A stretch of 54,541 nt of DNA from Syntrophorhabdaceae bacterium PtaU1.Bin034 (lineage in GTDB: Bacteria > Desulfobacterota_G > Syntrophorhabdia > Syntrophorhabdales > WCHB1-27). The notes beneath the pieces are model-generated. The model was given only the letters and a program-made list of their open reading frames with translations. It did no database searches and had not been told where the DNA came from. Shown here in pieces: positions 41,548 through 49,263 of the stretch. Positions within the stretch are counted from its first letter, which is position 1, and each line of letters starts with the position of its first letter. The DNA is taken from the NCBI GenBank assembly GCA_002067405.1, contig MVRP01000032.1:1-54541 (forward strand), in the 5' to 3' direction. The translations under genes and the position numbers were made by a program.

Positions 41548-42936
41548 TCAGGCACAGCCGTCCGTCTTCTCACCTTCCCACCTTCCCAATCGTTGCTCCG
41601 CGTAGTCCAGAGCCTCCTCTTTTCGCGATATTTCGCCTGAAATCTGCTTCTCCCGTATTTGATCAAGCACATCGCCTATCGCCGGCCCTTGTTGAAATCC
41701 GAGGGCAATGAGATCATAACCCGAGACGATTCTGGGAAGCGGCTCTCTCCTCCATTCATCGTATGCGTCGAGCACTTCCCGGCATCGGTCCTTCACTTGA
41801 ACGGTGGATTCGTTCTCTTCTCCCTTGGAGCTTCCGTAGAGGTCGAGAAGGGTGAGAAAGACAAGGGAAGGCGTCATCTCCTCCATCTTGTACACGAGTC
41901 TCCTGGTCGCCTTTTCCGTGGCCTCCCTGTTGCTTATAAGGAAGATGCGCATATGGTTCTCGATGATTTTCAGAATAACCCTCATTTCAGACGTGCTGAA
42001 CCGAAGCCTCTCCATAATCCGTATCGCGATGTCTCGAGAGTGCCGTTCGTGGTAGAAGAAATGCACCCGCTCCTTCTCTTCATCGTACGAGAATGTCTGA
42101 GGTTTTCCCAGGTCATGAAAAAGGAGACCGTACCCGGCATATTTATTTTCCTTCACCGAGAAAGAGTGGAGCTTTCTGATCCTGTTCATGTACCTGAAAC
42201 CGCCTATGGTATGACCGAGCACCTCAAGCTCCAGCCCTTTTTCCCGGTCCATTTCTCCAAGCGGAACAAGCTCCGGGAAGACCTCAAAGAGGAGGCCTGT
42301 CTCCGCCATGACCTTGATGCCCCCGTAGGGGTTGGGCGCCGCCATGATCAGGTCGAACTCATACTTGATTCTTTCCGGCGCCGTGCGATGTATGAGCCTT
42401 TTGTCTTCTGCTATGGCCATCTTCAGCTCGGGATCAAGCCTGAATCCCCTCAATGCGGAAAGATGCCGCATAGCCTTGATCATCCTTAAGGGGTCTTCTT
42501 CGATGGACTTCCGGCGGGGGTAGCGTATGATTTTCCTCTCTATGTCTTCCCTGCCGCCAAGGAGGTCTATAATCCTCCCACGCGCGAGATCATAGGCCAT
42601 GGCATTGATGGTAAAGTCCCGACGGAGCAGGTCATCCCGAATGCTGCCATCAAGTATGGTGATGTCAACGGCTAAGTTGCCGGTTGCAATACGGTGGGTT
42701 TGAATGGGTTTCTTTCCGAGTAAAAAGCCGGCTGCGTTGAAGATGCTCTCGATGACCTTCAGATCTTCAGGACATTCAAGGGCGAAATCGTAATCATTCG
42801 GCAGATGGCCGAGAGCCACTTCTCGGAGTGCGCCTCCCACGAGGTAGACACCGCCCGAGAACTTGTGACCGGCCATCCTCCTTATGATCTTGAGCTTACC
42901 GATCCTGTCGGTGAAACCCGCTTGCCAATGGCGCAC
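41548..42936 (-). CDS. CC-adding tRNA nucleotidyltransferase (short-loop class II enzyme)
   Basis: About 462 residues. The class II head shows VYLVGGALREVALG near 30, the metal aspartates in NDYDF near 48, RRDFTINAMAYD near 105, EEDPLRMIKAMRHLSAL, and a C-terminal part with an HD motif (FHDLGKP). The flexible loop between VDITIL and RRDFTIN is only about 10 residues, against about 25 in the window's other enzyme; such a deletion is the known mark of CC-adding enzymes, which stop after the two C residues. The GTG at 42936 is preferred as start because it overlaps the upstream stop (TAGTG) and keeps the usual N-terminal helix. The ATG at 42876 would sit directly on the GGAGG. Function is paired with the A-adding enzyme at 744-3398. 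Confidence 0.83.
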   Translation of the reverse strand: MRHWQAGFTDRIGKLKIIRRMAGHKFSGGVYLVGGALREVALGHLPNDYDFALECPEDLKVIESIFNAAGFLLGKKPIQTHRIATGNLAVDITILDGSIRDDLLRRDFTINAMAYDLARGRIIDLLGGREDIERKIIRYPRRKSIEEDPLRMIKAMRHLSALRGFRLDPELKMAIAEDKRLIHRTAPERIKYEFDLIMAAPNPYGGIKVMAETGLLFEVFPELVPLGEMDREKGLELEVLGHTIGGFRYMNRIRKLHSFSVKENKYAGYGLLFHDLGKPQTFSYDEEKERVHFFYHERHSRDIAIRIMERLRFSTSEMRVILKIIENHMRIFLISNREATEKATRRLVYKMEEMTPSLVFLTLLDLYGSSKGEENESTVQVKDRCREVLDAYDEWRREPLPRIVSGYDLIALGFQQGPAIGDVLDQIREKQISGEISRKEEALDYAEQRLGRWEGEKTDGCA

Positions 42937-43523
42937 TACTGCGCCTTTTCGGAAAGGTCTGCCAATTCCCGTGCAATTCTCTTCAGGGCCATCATGATGT
43001 CCAGGTAGACGAAAGACGATTTTGGAGAGCAAATACCTTTGATCAAACGCTCCTGGTGGCCGAGCACGCAATCGTCTGTCCTTTTGAAAATGTGTTCGGC
43101 CGACGTCGCCACATACTGCTTGAAGTGCGGGTTCTTGGTCAACATGGCATCGTTGGTGTCCCTTGCAAGGTCTTTTGTAAGGGCCATGATCTCGCTGATC
43201 TCGGCAAGGGCCTTGTCCGTAAACGGTATTTCTGCTTCCACCGTTGTCCGGACGCCGTTCAGCAGGTTTTGGACGCCTATTCCAAGTCTCTGAAGGGAAG
43301 GCAGTATTGCGAGGGATTTCTCCTCAAACTCGGTTTTCTCCGTTTTTGCTGTTATCGCCTCATAGAAAGGCAAGCTGGAACGGACAGCTGCCATATATGT
43401 TTTTTCCGTTTCATTCAGCCGGCGTTTGTCCCGGGAGAAGAGACACTTCTTCAAATCATCCAGGATCGGCCCAATGGACTGAAGAACTTCGTTCACGACC
43501 TTTGCGTAATCTTTGTCATCCAT
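42936..43523 (-). CDS. PhoU-like helical protein
   Basis: A 195-residue all-helical protein resembling the PhoU-like domain found as a separate protein or at the C-terminus of Na/phosphate cotransporters. Visible helices have heptad-like patterns (VNEVLQSIGPILDDLKKCLF, RLNETEKTYMAAVRSSLPFY, SSFVYLDIMMALKRIARELA). The function of stand-alone members is unclear; some relate to phosphate or metal regulation. GGGAGG lies 7 nt before the ATG at 43523. Its TAG stop overlaps the predicted GTG start of the CC-adding enzyme, suggesting coupling. The family call is moderately secure. Confidence 0.75.
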   Translation of the reverse strand: MDDKDYAKVVNEVLQSIGPILDDLKKCLFSRDKRRLNETEKTYMAAVRSSLPFYEAITAKTEKTEFEEKSLAILPSLQRLGIGVQNLLNGVRTTVEAEIPFTDKALAEISEIMALTKDLARDTNDAMLTKNPHFKQYVATSAEHIFKRTDDCVLGHQERLIKGICSPKSSFVYLDIMMALKRIARELADLSEKAQ

Positions 43524-43632
43524 GATTATCCTCCCTCTCTCTGTTGCGTTCGCGCTGTACCTGTCATCCATCCCTGCAATCGTTTCACCTTTTGCCCTGT
43601 ATCCGCCGCGTTTCCGCCCAACCGCGTTATCT

Positions 43633-43831
43633 TCATGTTAAGAATATACCGCGGTTTCCCGGTTGGCAAGGATTGTAAATCTTTTTTTCATACTGTGCCA
43701 GCCTTTTGAAAGCATCCGTCTTCTCCCTGTCTTTTACCCTTGCCAGGTCCAGGCAGTCTTTAAGAAACGAAATAGAACCGTCATAAGGTTTTGCGGTAAT
43801 GCAGGGGGAGAGATGTGACGCTTCTCTTCAT
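43633..43831 (-). pseudogene. Small ORF overlapping the EF-like gene, broken by one base in a C5 run
   Basis: An ATG at 43829-43831 overlaps the stop of the upstream gene (ATGA). Its frame gives MKRSVTSLP and then stops early. Removing one C from the C5 run (43804-43808, read as G5 on the plus strand) would join it to an open frame with clear protein character: ITAKPYDGSISFLKDCLDLA, then RVKDREKTDAFKRLAQYEKK, ending at 43633. The corrected product would have about 65 residues and a charged helical tail. The segment length (199 nt) is one more than a multiple of three. I do not recognise the protein. It is a true frameshift or a homopolymer sequencing error. Confidence 0.55.
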
Positions 43832-44079
43832 TCCCTCACTATGTATACCTTGTCGTTCTCGTGGACTTTCTCTTTTACCTTAATACCCACGTCATCTCCG
43901 ACGCTGACTTTCTGCACGCTTGCGTGCTCTACCTGCATGGAATCAATGGCCTGATCGAAATCGGTGGAATGGCCCTTTATCTTGATCCTGTCCCCGACTT
44001 TCAACTCGCCGGCCGTTATCTTTATTGCGGCGACCCCTATCTTTCCGAAATATTTCTCGACCCGTCCTATTTCTTCCAT
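43828..44079 (-). CDS. Translation-elongation-factor-like small protein (EF-Tu domain 2 fold)
   Basis: An 83-residue single beta-barrel: MEEIGRVEKYFGKIGVAAIK, GELKVGDRIKIKGHSTDF, VEHASVQKVSVGDDVGIKV and a final VYIVRE. It matches the small stand-alone proteins annotated as elongation-factor-like, and the C-terminal domain of U32 peptidases. Role unknown. The ATG at 44079 is chosen for GGGAGG 5 nt upstream; an in-frame start at 44118 lies further up without one. It lies downstream of the glutamate synthase terminator and overlaps a small broken ORF. Confidence 0.85.
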   Translation of the reverse strand: MEEIGRVEKYFGKIGVAAIKITAGELKVGDRIKIKGHSTDFDQAIDSMQVEHASVQKVSVGDDVGIKVKEKVHENDKVYIVRE

Positions 44080-44160
44080 GTCGGCCTCCCTGAAAGATAT
44101 TTTTCTCAATTTTACCATGCAAAAATGGCGCCGACAATCAACAAGATCGTGATGACAGGT

Positions 44161-44195
44161 ATAAAAACGGGGGCGGTAATTTTGCCGCCCCCGTT
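44161..44195 (-). terminator. Rho-independent terminator of the glutamate synthase gene
   Basis: Perfect 11-bp stem AACGGGGGCGG (44166-44176)/CCGCCCCCGTT (44185-44195) with an 8-nt loop, followed on the minus strand by TTTTTAT. It lies 28 nt past the stop codon at 44223. Confidence 0.93.
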
Positions 44196-44222
44196 GACTG
44201 CCGAAGGAAGAACTGAGACTGA

Positions 44223-45872
44223 TCAGGAGTTAAGGATAACCTTGGCCCTTTCGTCCATAACATCGGTGATGAAGGGGATCTTTGTCTCCCTCTCCGTTTC
44301 CCTGTTTGCCGAGAAAAGGTCGCCGCGGGAGATTTCTCCAAGGTTGAAGCGGCGAGCGCCTGCCATCAACTGCTGCAACCCGGCCGCAAGCTTATCGGCG
44401 AGTGTAAACATTGCCACGGCGCCGTAGGGGATATTCTTCATTTCCTTTGCGCCCACTTTTTTCTGTACGTCGTAGTAGCCCGCGAATATTTCTTCAGCTT
44501 TCGACCCGAGTTCCTTGACTGACGGGGCCAGGTCATCCCAGTTGCCGTTCACCCGCTCTCTTCTGTCCGGATTGAGAGCGCCTTCGATGTTGGAGCCGAG
44601 GAAACCCGGTATCATCGCGGCCCTTCCCATGCATATCAGCTTCGTGTAGGGCGCGCCGAGGGCAAGGGCCTTGAATATATGATCTTCTCTGGCGAGTCCG
44701 CCTGCGAAGGCAATATCGACGACTTTCTGGCCCTTTGAGGCAAGAAATGAGGCGTATTCATAGGTTTTTGAATGGAGGAGCAGGGAGGGTACGCCCCACG
44801 TTTCCATCATGTTCCAGGGGCTCATTCCTGTGCCGCCGCCCGAGCCGTCGACCGTGAGGAGGTCGAGCTTTGCGTCGCTGGCATACTTTATTGCCATGGC
44901 GAGCGCTTCCATTCCATAGGAGCCGGTCTTGAGGGAGATTCTCTTGTAACCGAGCTTCCTGAGATAGTTGACCGACTTCATGAACGATTCCTGTACCTTG
45001 TCTGCTGTTGACAGGTCGGTATATCCCAGGCGGCTGTGGCGCGCGAAAGATTTGATCGCGCCGTGCTTGAATGCTTCCTGCACTTCGGGTTTTGTCGGGT
45101 CGGGATCGACGACATAACCCCTCTCTTTCAGGAAGAGTGCATAGTCGAGGCTGTCCACCTGGATTTCGCCGCCGATGTCTTTTGCCCCCTGTCCCCACTT
45201 CAGCTCGATGATCGCCTTATCGCCGTATTTGCCTATCACGTACTCTGCAACGCCGTTTCTCGTATCCTCGACGTTCATCTGGACGATAATCGCGCCGTAG
45301 CCGTCGAAATAACGCAAGAACGTCTCTATCCTCCGGTCAAGTTCAGGGGCCTTCTCGATCTTGCCCGTACCGTTGCCGTTCTTTATGACTGCTTTTCTGT
45401 CGATGCCCACCACGTTCTCGCCGACAACAATAGGAATGCCGACGAGGGCGGCGCCGATCGCGAAAGAATCCCAGTACTTTGCAGCGATAAACGTGGAGCC
45501 GAGGGCGCCTGTCATGATCGGCACTCTGGCCTTTGTCTTGACTTTGCTGCCGAATTCCGTTTCGATGCTCACATTCGGGAAGATACAATCATCAGCCGAT
45601 TTTGTAAGGCCCTTCGGAAGACCTTTTACCCCGTAGTTATAACCCTGGACCCTGAGAGAATTGTAACAGACGCCGATATGGCTGGTGTTCGCACTTCCCG
45701 CGGTGACAGTGCCGAAATCTCTCGGATAGAGTATCTTTCTGCCCTTCAGGCTTGAAAGCCATGTTTCGCATTTTCCTTTGCAGTCGGCGCGACAGAGGGT
45801 ACAAAGGCCGGACTCGGCCGGATTACCTCGGTTGACAGTCCCTATTGCATCATTCGTCTTAGACCATTCCAT
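44223..45872 (-). CDS. FMN-binding glutamate-synthase-type protein (archaeal-like GltB central domain)
   Basis: A 549-residue protein corresponding to the FMN/2-oxoglutarate domain of glutamate synthase. The barrel carries ELKWGQGAKDIGGEIQVDSL, the phosphate-binding LLTVDGSGGGTGMSPWNMME and VDIAFAGGLAREDHIFKALA. The N-terminus has a C-x2-C-x3-C-x3-C cluster (Cys24, 27, 31, 35) suited to an Fe-S cluster. No amidotransferase or NADPH small subunit is adjacent, so ammonia and electron sources must be separate proteins, as in archaeal-type split enzymes. GGAGGGAG precedes the ATG. It is transcribed divergently from NrpR with repeated TGGCAA sites between, suggesting nitrogen control. A strong terminator follows. 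Confidence 0.88.
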   Translation of the reverse strand: MEWSKTNDAIGTVNRGNPAESGLCTLCRADCKGKCETWLSSLKGRKILYPRDFGTVTAGSANTSHIGVCYNSLRVQGYNYGVKGLPKGLTKSADDCIFPNVSIETEFGSKVKTKARVPIMTGALGSTFIAAKYWDSFAIGAALVGIPIVVGENVVGIDRKAVIKNGNGTGKIEKAPELDRRIETFLRYFDGYGAIIVQMNVEDTRNGVAEYVIGKYGDKAIIELKWGQGAKDIGGEIQVDSLDYALFLKERGYVVDPDPTKPEVQEAFKHGAIKSFARHSRLGYTDLSTADKVQESFMKSVNYLRKLGYKRISLKTGSYGMEALAMAIKYASDAKLDLLTVDGSGGGTGMSPWNMMETWGVPSLLLHSKTYEYASFLASKGQKVVDIAFAGGLAREDHIFKALALGAPYTKLICMGRAAMIPGFLGSNIEGALNPDRRERVNGNWDDLAPSVKELGSKAEEIFAGYYDVQKKVGAKEMKNIPYGAVAMFTLADKLAAGLQQLMAGARRFNLGEISRGDLFSANRETERETKIPFITDVMDERAKVILNS

Positions 45873-45905
45873 AGCACTCCCTCCTGGATTTGTATTGGTA
45901 ATGAG

Positions 45906-45933
45906 TTGCCATTATTTCGGAAACTAATTGCCA
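45906..45933 (-). promoter_or_regulatory. TGGCAA direct repeats in the glutamate synthase leader
   Basis: TTGCCA occurs at 45906-45911 and 45928-45933 (TGGCAA on the coding strand), 22 bp apart, with the palindrome TTTCGGAAA between them. They lie just downstream of the promoter, a position suited to repression, and share the half-site with the palindromes near the NrpR promoter. Confidence 0.55.
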
Positions 45934-45949
45934 TATATTTCTAATATTG

Positions 45950-45979
45950 ATGTTAACAATATCCGCAGCATTATGTCAA
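45950..45979 (-). promoter_or_regulatory. Promoter of the glutamate synthase gene
   Basis: Minus-strand TTGACA (45974-45979), 18-nt spacer, TAACAT (45950-45955). The predicted transcript start is near 45943, leaving a leader of about 70 nt that contains the TGGCAA repeats. Confidence 0.6.
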
Positions 45980-46053
45980 TATATGATTGAAATAAAGTGG
46001 AAATAAATCGATGATCTTGTAAGGAAAGGGGATTTGTTGTAGGATAGATATGT

Positions 46054-46099
46054 GGCAAAATTGCCGTAATAGTGATGAAGAAAGATGGCAAATATGCCA
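46054..46099 (+). promoter_or_regulatory. Two GGCA-N4-TGCC palindromes upstream of the NrpR gene
   Basis: GGCAAAATTGCC (46054-46065) and TGGCAAATATGCCA (46086-46099) are 33 bp apart centre to centre, about three helical turns, and end just before the -35 box of the NrpR promoter. Archaeal NrpR sites are short inverted repeats of similar form with other bases (GGAA-N6-TTCC), so these are candidate operators for the local NrpR. Confidence 0.6.
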
Positions 46100-46112
46100 A
46101 ATGCCCGGCTGT

Positions 46113-46142
46113 TTGACATCGGGCGCCATTCTTAAGTAGAAT
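46113..46142 (+). promoter_or_regulatory. Promoter of the NrpR gene, predicted leaderless
   Basis: TTGACA at 46113-46118, 18-nt spacer, TAGAAT at 46137-46142, then 8 nt to the ATG at 46151. No Shine-Dalgarno sequence. Confidence 0.65.
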
Positions 46143-46150
46143 CGATTGTC

Positions 46151-47158
46151 ATGGTAGAAAAGAGAAAGAAAAAGAAACTGCTCATATTGGGTGTGCTCAA
46201 GAATTCCAGCGGGCCTCTCACGAGCGCAAAGATTGCCCAGGAACTGCTCCTTCTCGGCCATGAGGTGAGCGAGCGAACGGTCCGTCTCTATCTTCAGGAG
46301 ATGGAGGCAAATGGTCTTATCGACGGCAACGGAAAAAGAGGGCAGCAGATAACGGAGCAGGGGCTGAGTGAGCTGGATTCGTCGAAGATTATTGAAAGGG
46401 TCGGCTTCCTGTCCGCAAAAATCGACCAGATGACGTACAGGATGAATTTCGACCTCAACACTACCTCGGGAAGCGTGGTGATCAACCTCACCATTGTGGA
46501 GCCGAAGCATGTTGCGAAGCACGTCGATCTCGTGAGCAAAGTATATGAAGACGGTTACGCCATGGGTCATCTGCTTACTTTCCTTGAGCCCGGAGAAACG
46601 CTGAGTCATGTCACTGTGCCGGAAGGGATGATCGGGGTGGGTACCGTCTGCTCGATCACCCTGAACGGAGTCCTTCTGAAGCACGGCGTCCCCACTGCTT
46701 CCAGGTTTGGCGGGCTCCTCGAATTACAGGACAGGAAGCCCGTGCGTTTCGCCGAGATCATCATGTATGACGGAACGAGTATAGATCCCCTCGAAGTTTT
46801 CATCCGGAGCGGCATGACCAACTACACGGGTGCGGTCCAGACAGGCACCGGAAGGATCGGGGCAAGCTTCCGGGAGTTCCCTGCCGAAAGCCGCGAGCTG
46901 GTGGAGCATCTCGCCGGAAAACTCAAGAGGATAGGTCTCGGGGGGTTTCTGACAATAGGCCGTCCGGGCCAGACACTCCTCGATATACCGGTGAGTGAGG
47001 GAAGGGTAGGGGCCATAGTGATCGGAGGGCTGAACCCTGTTTCCATTTTGGAGGAAATGGGCATCAGGGCCTATTCGCGAGCCCTGGCCGGCCTGATCGA
47101 TTTCAGCAGGCTGTTCCGCTATGACGAGATGGCCAGCCGGATACGAAAATACCTCTGA
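46151..47158 (+). CDS. NrpR-type nitrogen regulator (winged helix plus NrpR/DUF128 domain)
   Basis: A 335-residue protein. Residues 1-75 are a winged helix (ILGVLKNSSGPLTSAKIAQE, then VSERTVRLYLQEMEANGLI). The remainder is one NrpR (DUF128) domain with VGTVCSITLNGVLLKHGVPT, SRFGGLLEL, IDPLEVFIRSGMTNYTGAV and a C-terminal IGRPGQTLLDIPVSEGRVGA region. In methanogens NrpR represses nitrogen-assimilation genes and is released by 2-oxoglutarate; bacterial homologues are less studied. It diverges from the FMN glutamate synthase gene, which is probably its target. Its mRNA may be leaderless. mnmG follows 150 nt downstream. Confidence 0.88.
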   Translation: MVEKRKKKKLLILGVLKNSSGPLTSAKIAQELLLLGHEVSERTVRLYLQEMEANGLIDGNGKRGQQITEQGLSELDSSKIIERVGFLSAKIDQMTYRMNFDLNTTSGSVVINLTIVEPKHVAKHVDLVSKVYEDGYAMGHLLTFLEPGETLSHVTVPEGMIGVGTVCSITLNGVLLKHGVPTASRFGGLLELQDRKPVRFAEIIMYDGTSIDPLEVFIRSGMTNYTGAVQTGTGRIGASFREFPAESRELVEHLAGKLKRIGLGGFLTIGRPGQTLLDIPVSEGRVGAIVIGGLNPVSILEEMGIRAYSRALAGLIDFSRLFRYDEMASRIRKYL

Positions 47159-47308
47159 GCCGATACCTCCGGACTGCCGGCAAGCCAAATCCATATAGAT
47201 TCCAGCCGCAAAATCGTGTACAATAACACGGTACGCCGTGAAGAGATGTTTCTTGGATTACCCTTCGTCAATCTCCGGTCTACCGCATAAAAGCCATTAG
47301 GAAAAGGG

Positions 47309-49165
47309 ATGTTTGACATAATCGTGATTGGAGCGGGCCACGCGGGCTGCGAAGCAGCGCTCGCAGCGGCGAGGATGGGAGCGGAAACGCTCCTTCTGAC
47401 CATGAACCTCGACCGCATTGCCTACATGTCCTGCAATCCGGCAGTGGGGGGTCTGGGAAAAGGGCATCTCGTCAAAGAGATCGATGCCCTGGACGGGCAA
47501 ATGGCGGTCAACACCGACGCGACCGGCATCCAGTTCCGGACGCTGAACATGAAGAAAGGACCTGCAGTCCGGGCAACCAGGGTCCAGGCAGACAAAGCCC
47601 GTTACGCCCTGAGGATGAAAAAAGTGCTCGAAGGACAGGAAAACCTGCGCCTGAGACAGGGTGTTGTCGAGCGCCTGATTACCGAAGACTCGCGGGTGAT
47701 CGGAGTGGAAACCGGATGGGGCGAGAAATTCACGGGAAAAGCGGTGATCATTACAACGGGCACCTTCCTGAACGGCCTGATGCACGTGGGGTTTGAAAAC
47801 GTCCCGGGCGGAAGGATGGGGGATTTTGCCTCCCACGGCCTTTCCGATTCTCTCCGGGAGCTTGGCTTTGAGCTGGGCAGGCTGAAGACCGGCACCTGTC
47901 CCAGGTTGAACGGAAAGACCATCGACTTTTCAAGACTTGAGGCCCAGTGGAGTGATGATCCTCCACGGCCCTTTTCCTTTCTCACCAAAGAGATCAAACA
48001 GGACCTCGTTGCGTGTTATGTCACGTACACCAATGAAAAGACACACGACCTCATCAGGTCGGGCCTCGACAGATCGCCTCTCTATACAGGGAAGATCAAA
48101 GGAACCGGGGTAAGATATTGCCCCTCGATAGAGGACAAGATCGTCAAATTCGCTGACAGGAAGCGGCACCAGATATTTCTGGAGCCCGAAGGACGCGACA
48201 CGATCGAGTATTACCCCAATGGCCTCTCCACGAGCCTGCCCCTCGACATTCAGCTGTCCATGCTGCGGAGCATAGAAGGGCTCGAAAGCGTGGAGATCAC
48301 GAGGCCTGGCTACGCGATCGAATACGATTTTGCCTATCCCACGCAGCTCTACCCCACGCTCGAAACAAAGCGCGTGAAAAACCTCTTCTTCGCGGGGCAG
48401 ATCAACGGCACGACCGGTTACGAGGAAGCCGGGGCTCAAGGGCTTATCGCAGGCATCAACGCGGTACTGAAGGTTCGGGACGAGGAGATGTTTATTCCGG
48501 GGAGAGACGAGTCGTACATGGGCGTGATGATCGATGATCTCGTTACCAAAGGGGTTGACGAGCCGTACCGGATGTTTACCTCACGAGCCGAATACCGGCT
48601 TTTTCTGAGGGAAGACAATGCTGATCTGAGGCTTACCGAGAAGGGCTGCCGGATCGGTGCTGTATCGGACAGCCGTAAGAGACTGGTGGAAGAAAAGAAG
48701 TCGAGGATCGGTGAGCTTCTGGACATTCTCAGATCGACGAGGCTCGCACCCTCCAAATCTGTCAACGAAAGGCTGGCCGGACTGGGGTTTGAGAAGATAA
48801 AGAATCCGGTTACCCTGCAGGAATTGCTTCGACGACCCGAGGTGACGCTTTCGGATTTGGCGTGTCTTGAGGACCGAATTCCGTTGTTTGACGACGATGT
48901 TGCTTATCAGGTTGAGTTGAATATAAAATATCGGGGTTACACGGACAGACAAAAGGACATGATCGAAAGGGCAAAGAGGCTCGAGGACAGGAGAATCCCT
49001 TCCGATATCAGCTATCAAGAGGTGTCCGGACTTTCGAGGGAAGTGGTCGAAAGGCTCTCAAGGGTACGACCTTTCTCCCTCGGTCAGGCAGCAAGAATTC
49101 CAGGCGTCACTCCAGCTTCCGTAACCGCACTTCTCGTCCATTTGAAGAAGATGGGAGCGTTATAG
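47309..49165 (+). CDS. mnmG: tRNA uridine-5-carboxymethylaminomethyl modification enzyme MnmG (GidA)
   Basis: A 618-residue FAD enzyme that, with MnmE, builds the cmnm5 group on the wobble uridine of several tRNAs using methylene-THF. The FAD fingerprint VIGAGHAGCEAALAAARMG is at the N-terminus. The family signatures SCNPAVGGLGKGHLVKEIDA, GGRMGDFASHGLSDSLRELG, RLKTGTCPRL and GQINGTTGYEEAGAQGLIAG follow. The catalytic cysteine region is PRLNGKTIDFSRLE upstream and RYCPSIEDKIVKF. The C-terminal helical part for tRNA and MnmE binding is complete (YRGYTDRQKDMIERAKRLED). Length is normal. AAAAGGG precedes the ATG. No mnmE is in the window. Confidence 0.96.
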   Translation: MFDIIVIGAGHAGCEAALAAARMGAETLLLTMNLDRIAYMSCNPAVGGLGKGHLVKEIDALDGQMAVNTDATGIQFRTLNMKKGPAVRATRVQADKARYALRMKKVLEGQENLRLRQGVVERLITEDSRVIGVETGWGEKFTGKAVIITTGTFLNGLMHVGFENVPGGRMGDFASHGLSDSLRELGFELGRLKTGTCPRLNGKTIDFSRLEAQWSDDPPRPFSFLTKEIKQDLVACYVTYTNEKTHDLIRSGLDRSPLYTGKIKGTGVRYCPSIEDKIVKFADRKRHQIFLEPEGRDTIEYYPNGLSTSLPLDIQLSMLRSIEGLESVEITRPGYAIEYDFAYPTQLYPTLETKRVKNLFFAGQINGTTGYEEAGAQGLIAGINAVLKVRDEEMFIPGRDESYMGVMIDDLVTKGVDEPYRMFTSRAEYRLFLREDNADLRLTEKGCRIGAVSDSRKRLVEEKKSRIGELLDILRSTRLAPSKSVNERLAGLGFEKIKNPVTLQELLRRPEVTLSDLACLEDRIPLFDDDVAYQVELNIKYRGYTDRQKDMIERAKRLEDRRIPSDISYQEVSGLSREVVERLSRVRPFSLGQAARIPGVTPASVTALLVHLKKMGAL

Positions 49166-49263
49166 AACGGTGTTGAGTGTCGAGTTTTGGGTGTCGAGTG
49201 AAAAGCAATTCGGGTCAAAGGATACAGTGATAATAAGTCTGAAAGGCCGGTGGGTATAAGGGA

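Noticed and set aside
43633..44079. TGA readthrough (selenocysteine) joining the EF-like protein to the downstream in-frame segment
   Set aside because: The segment is in frame after the TGA, but no selenocysteine insertion element was evident. An ATGA overlap with a one-base error in a C5 run explains it more simply.
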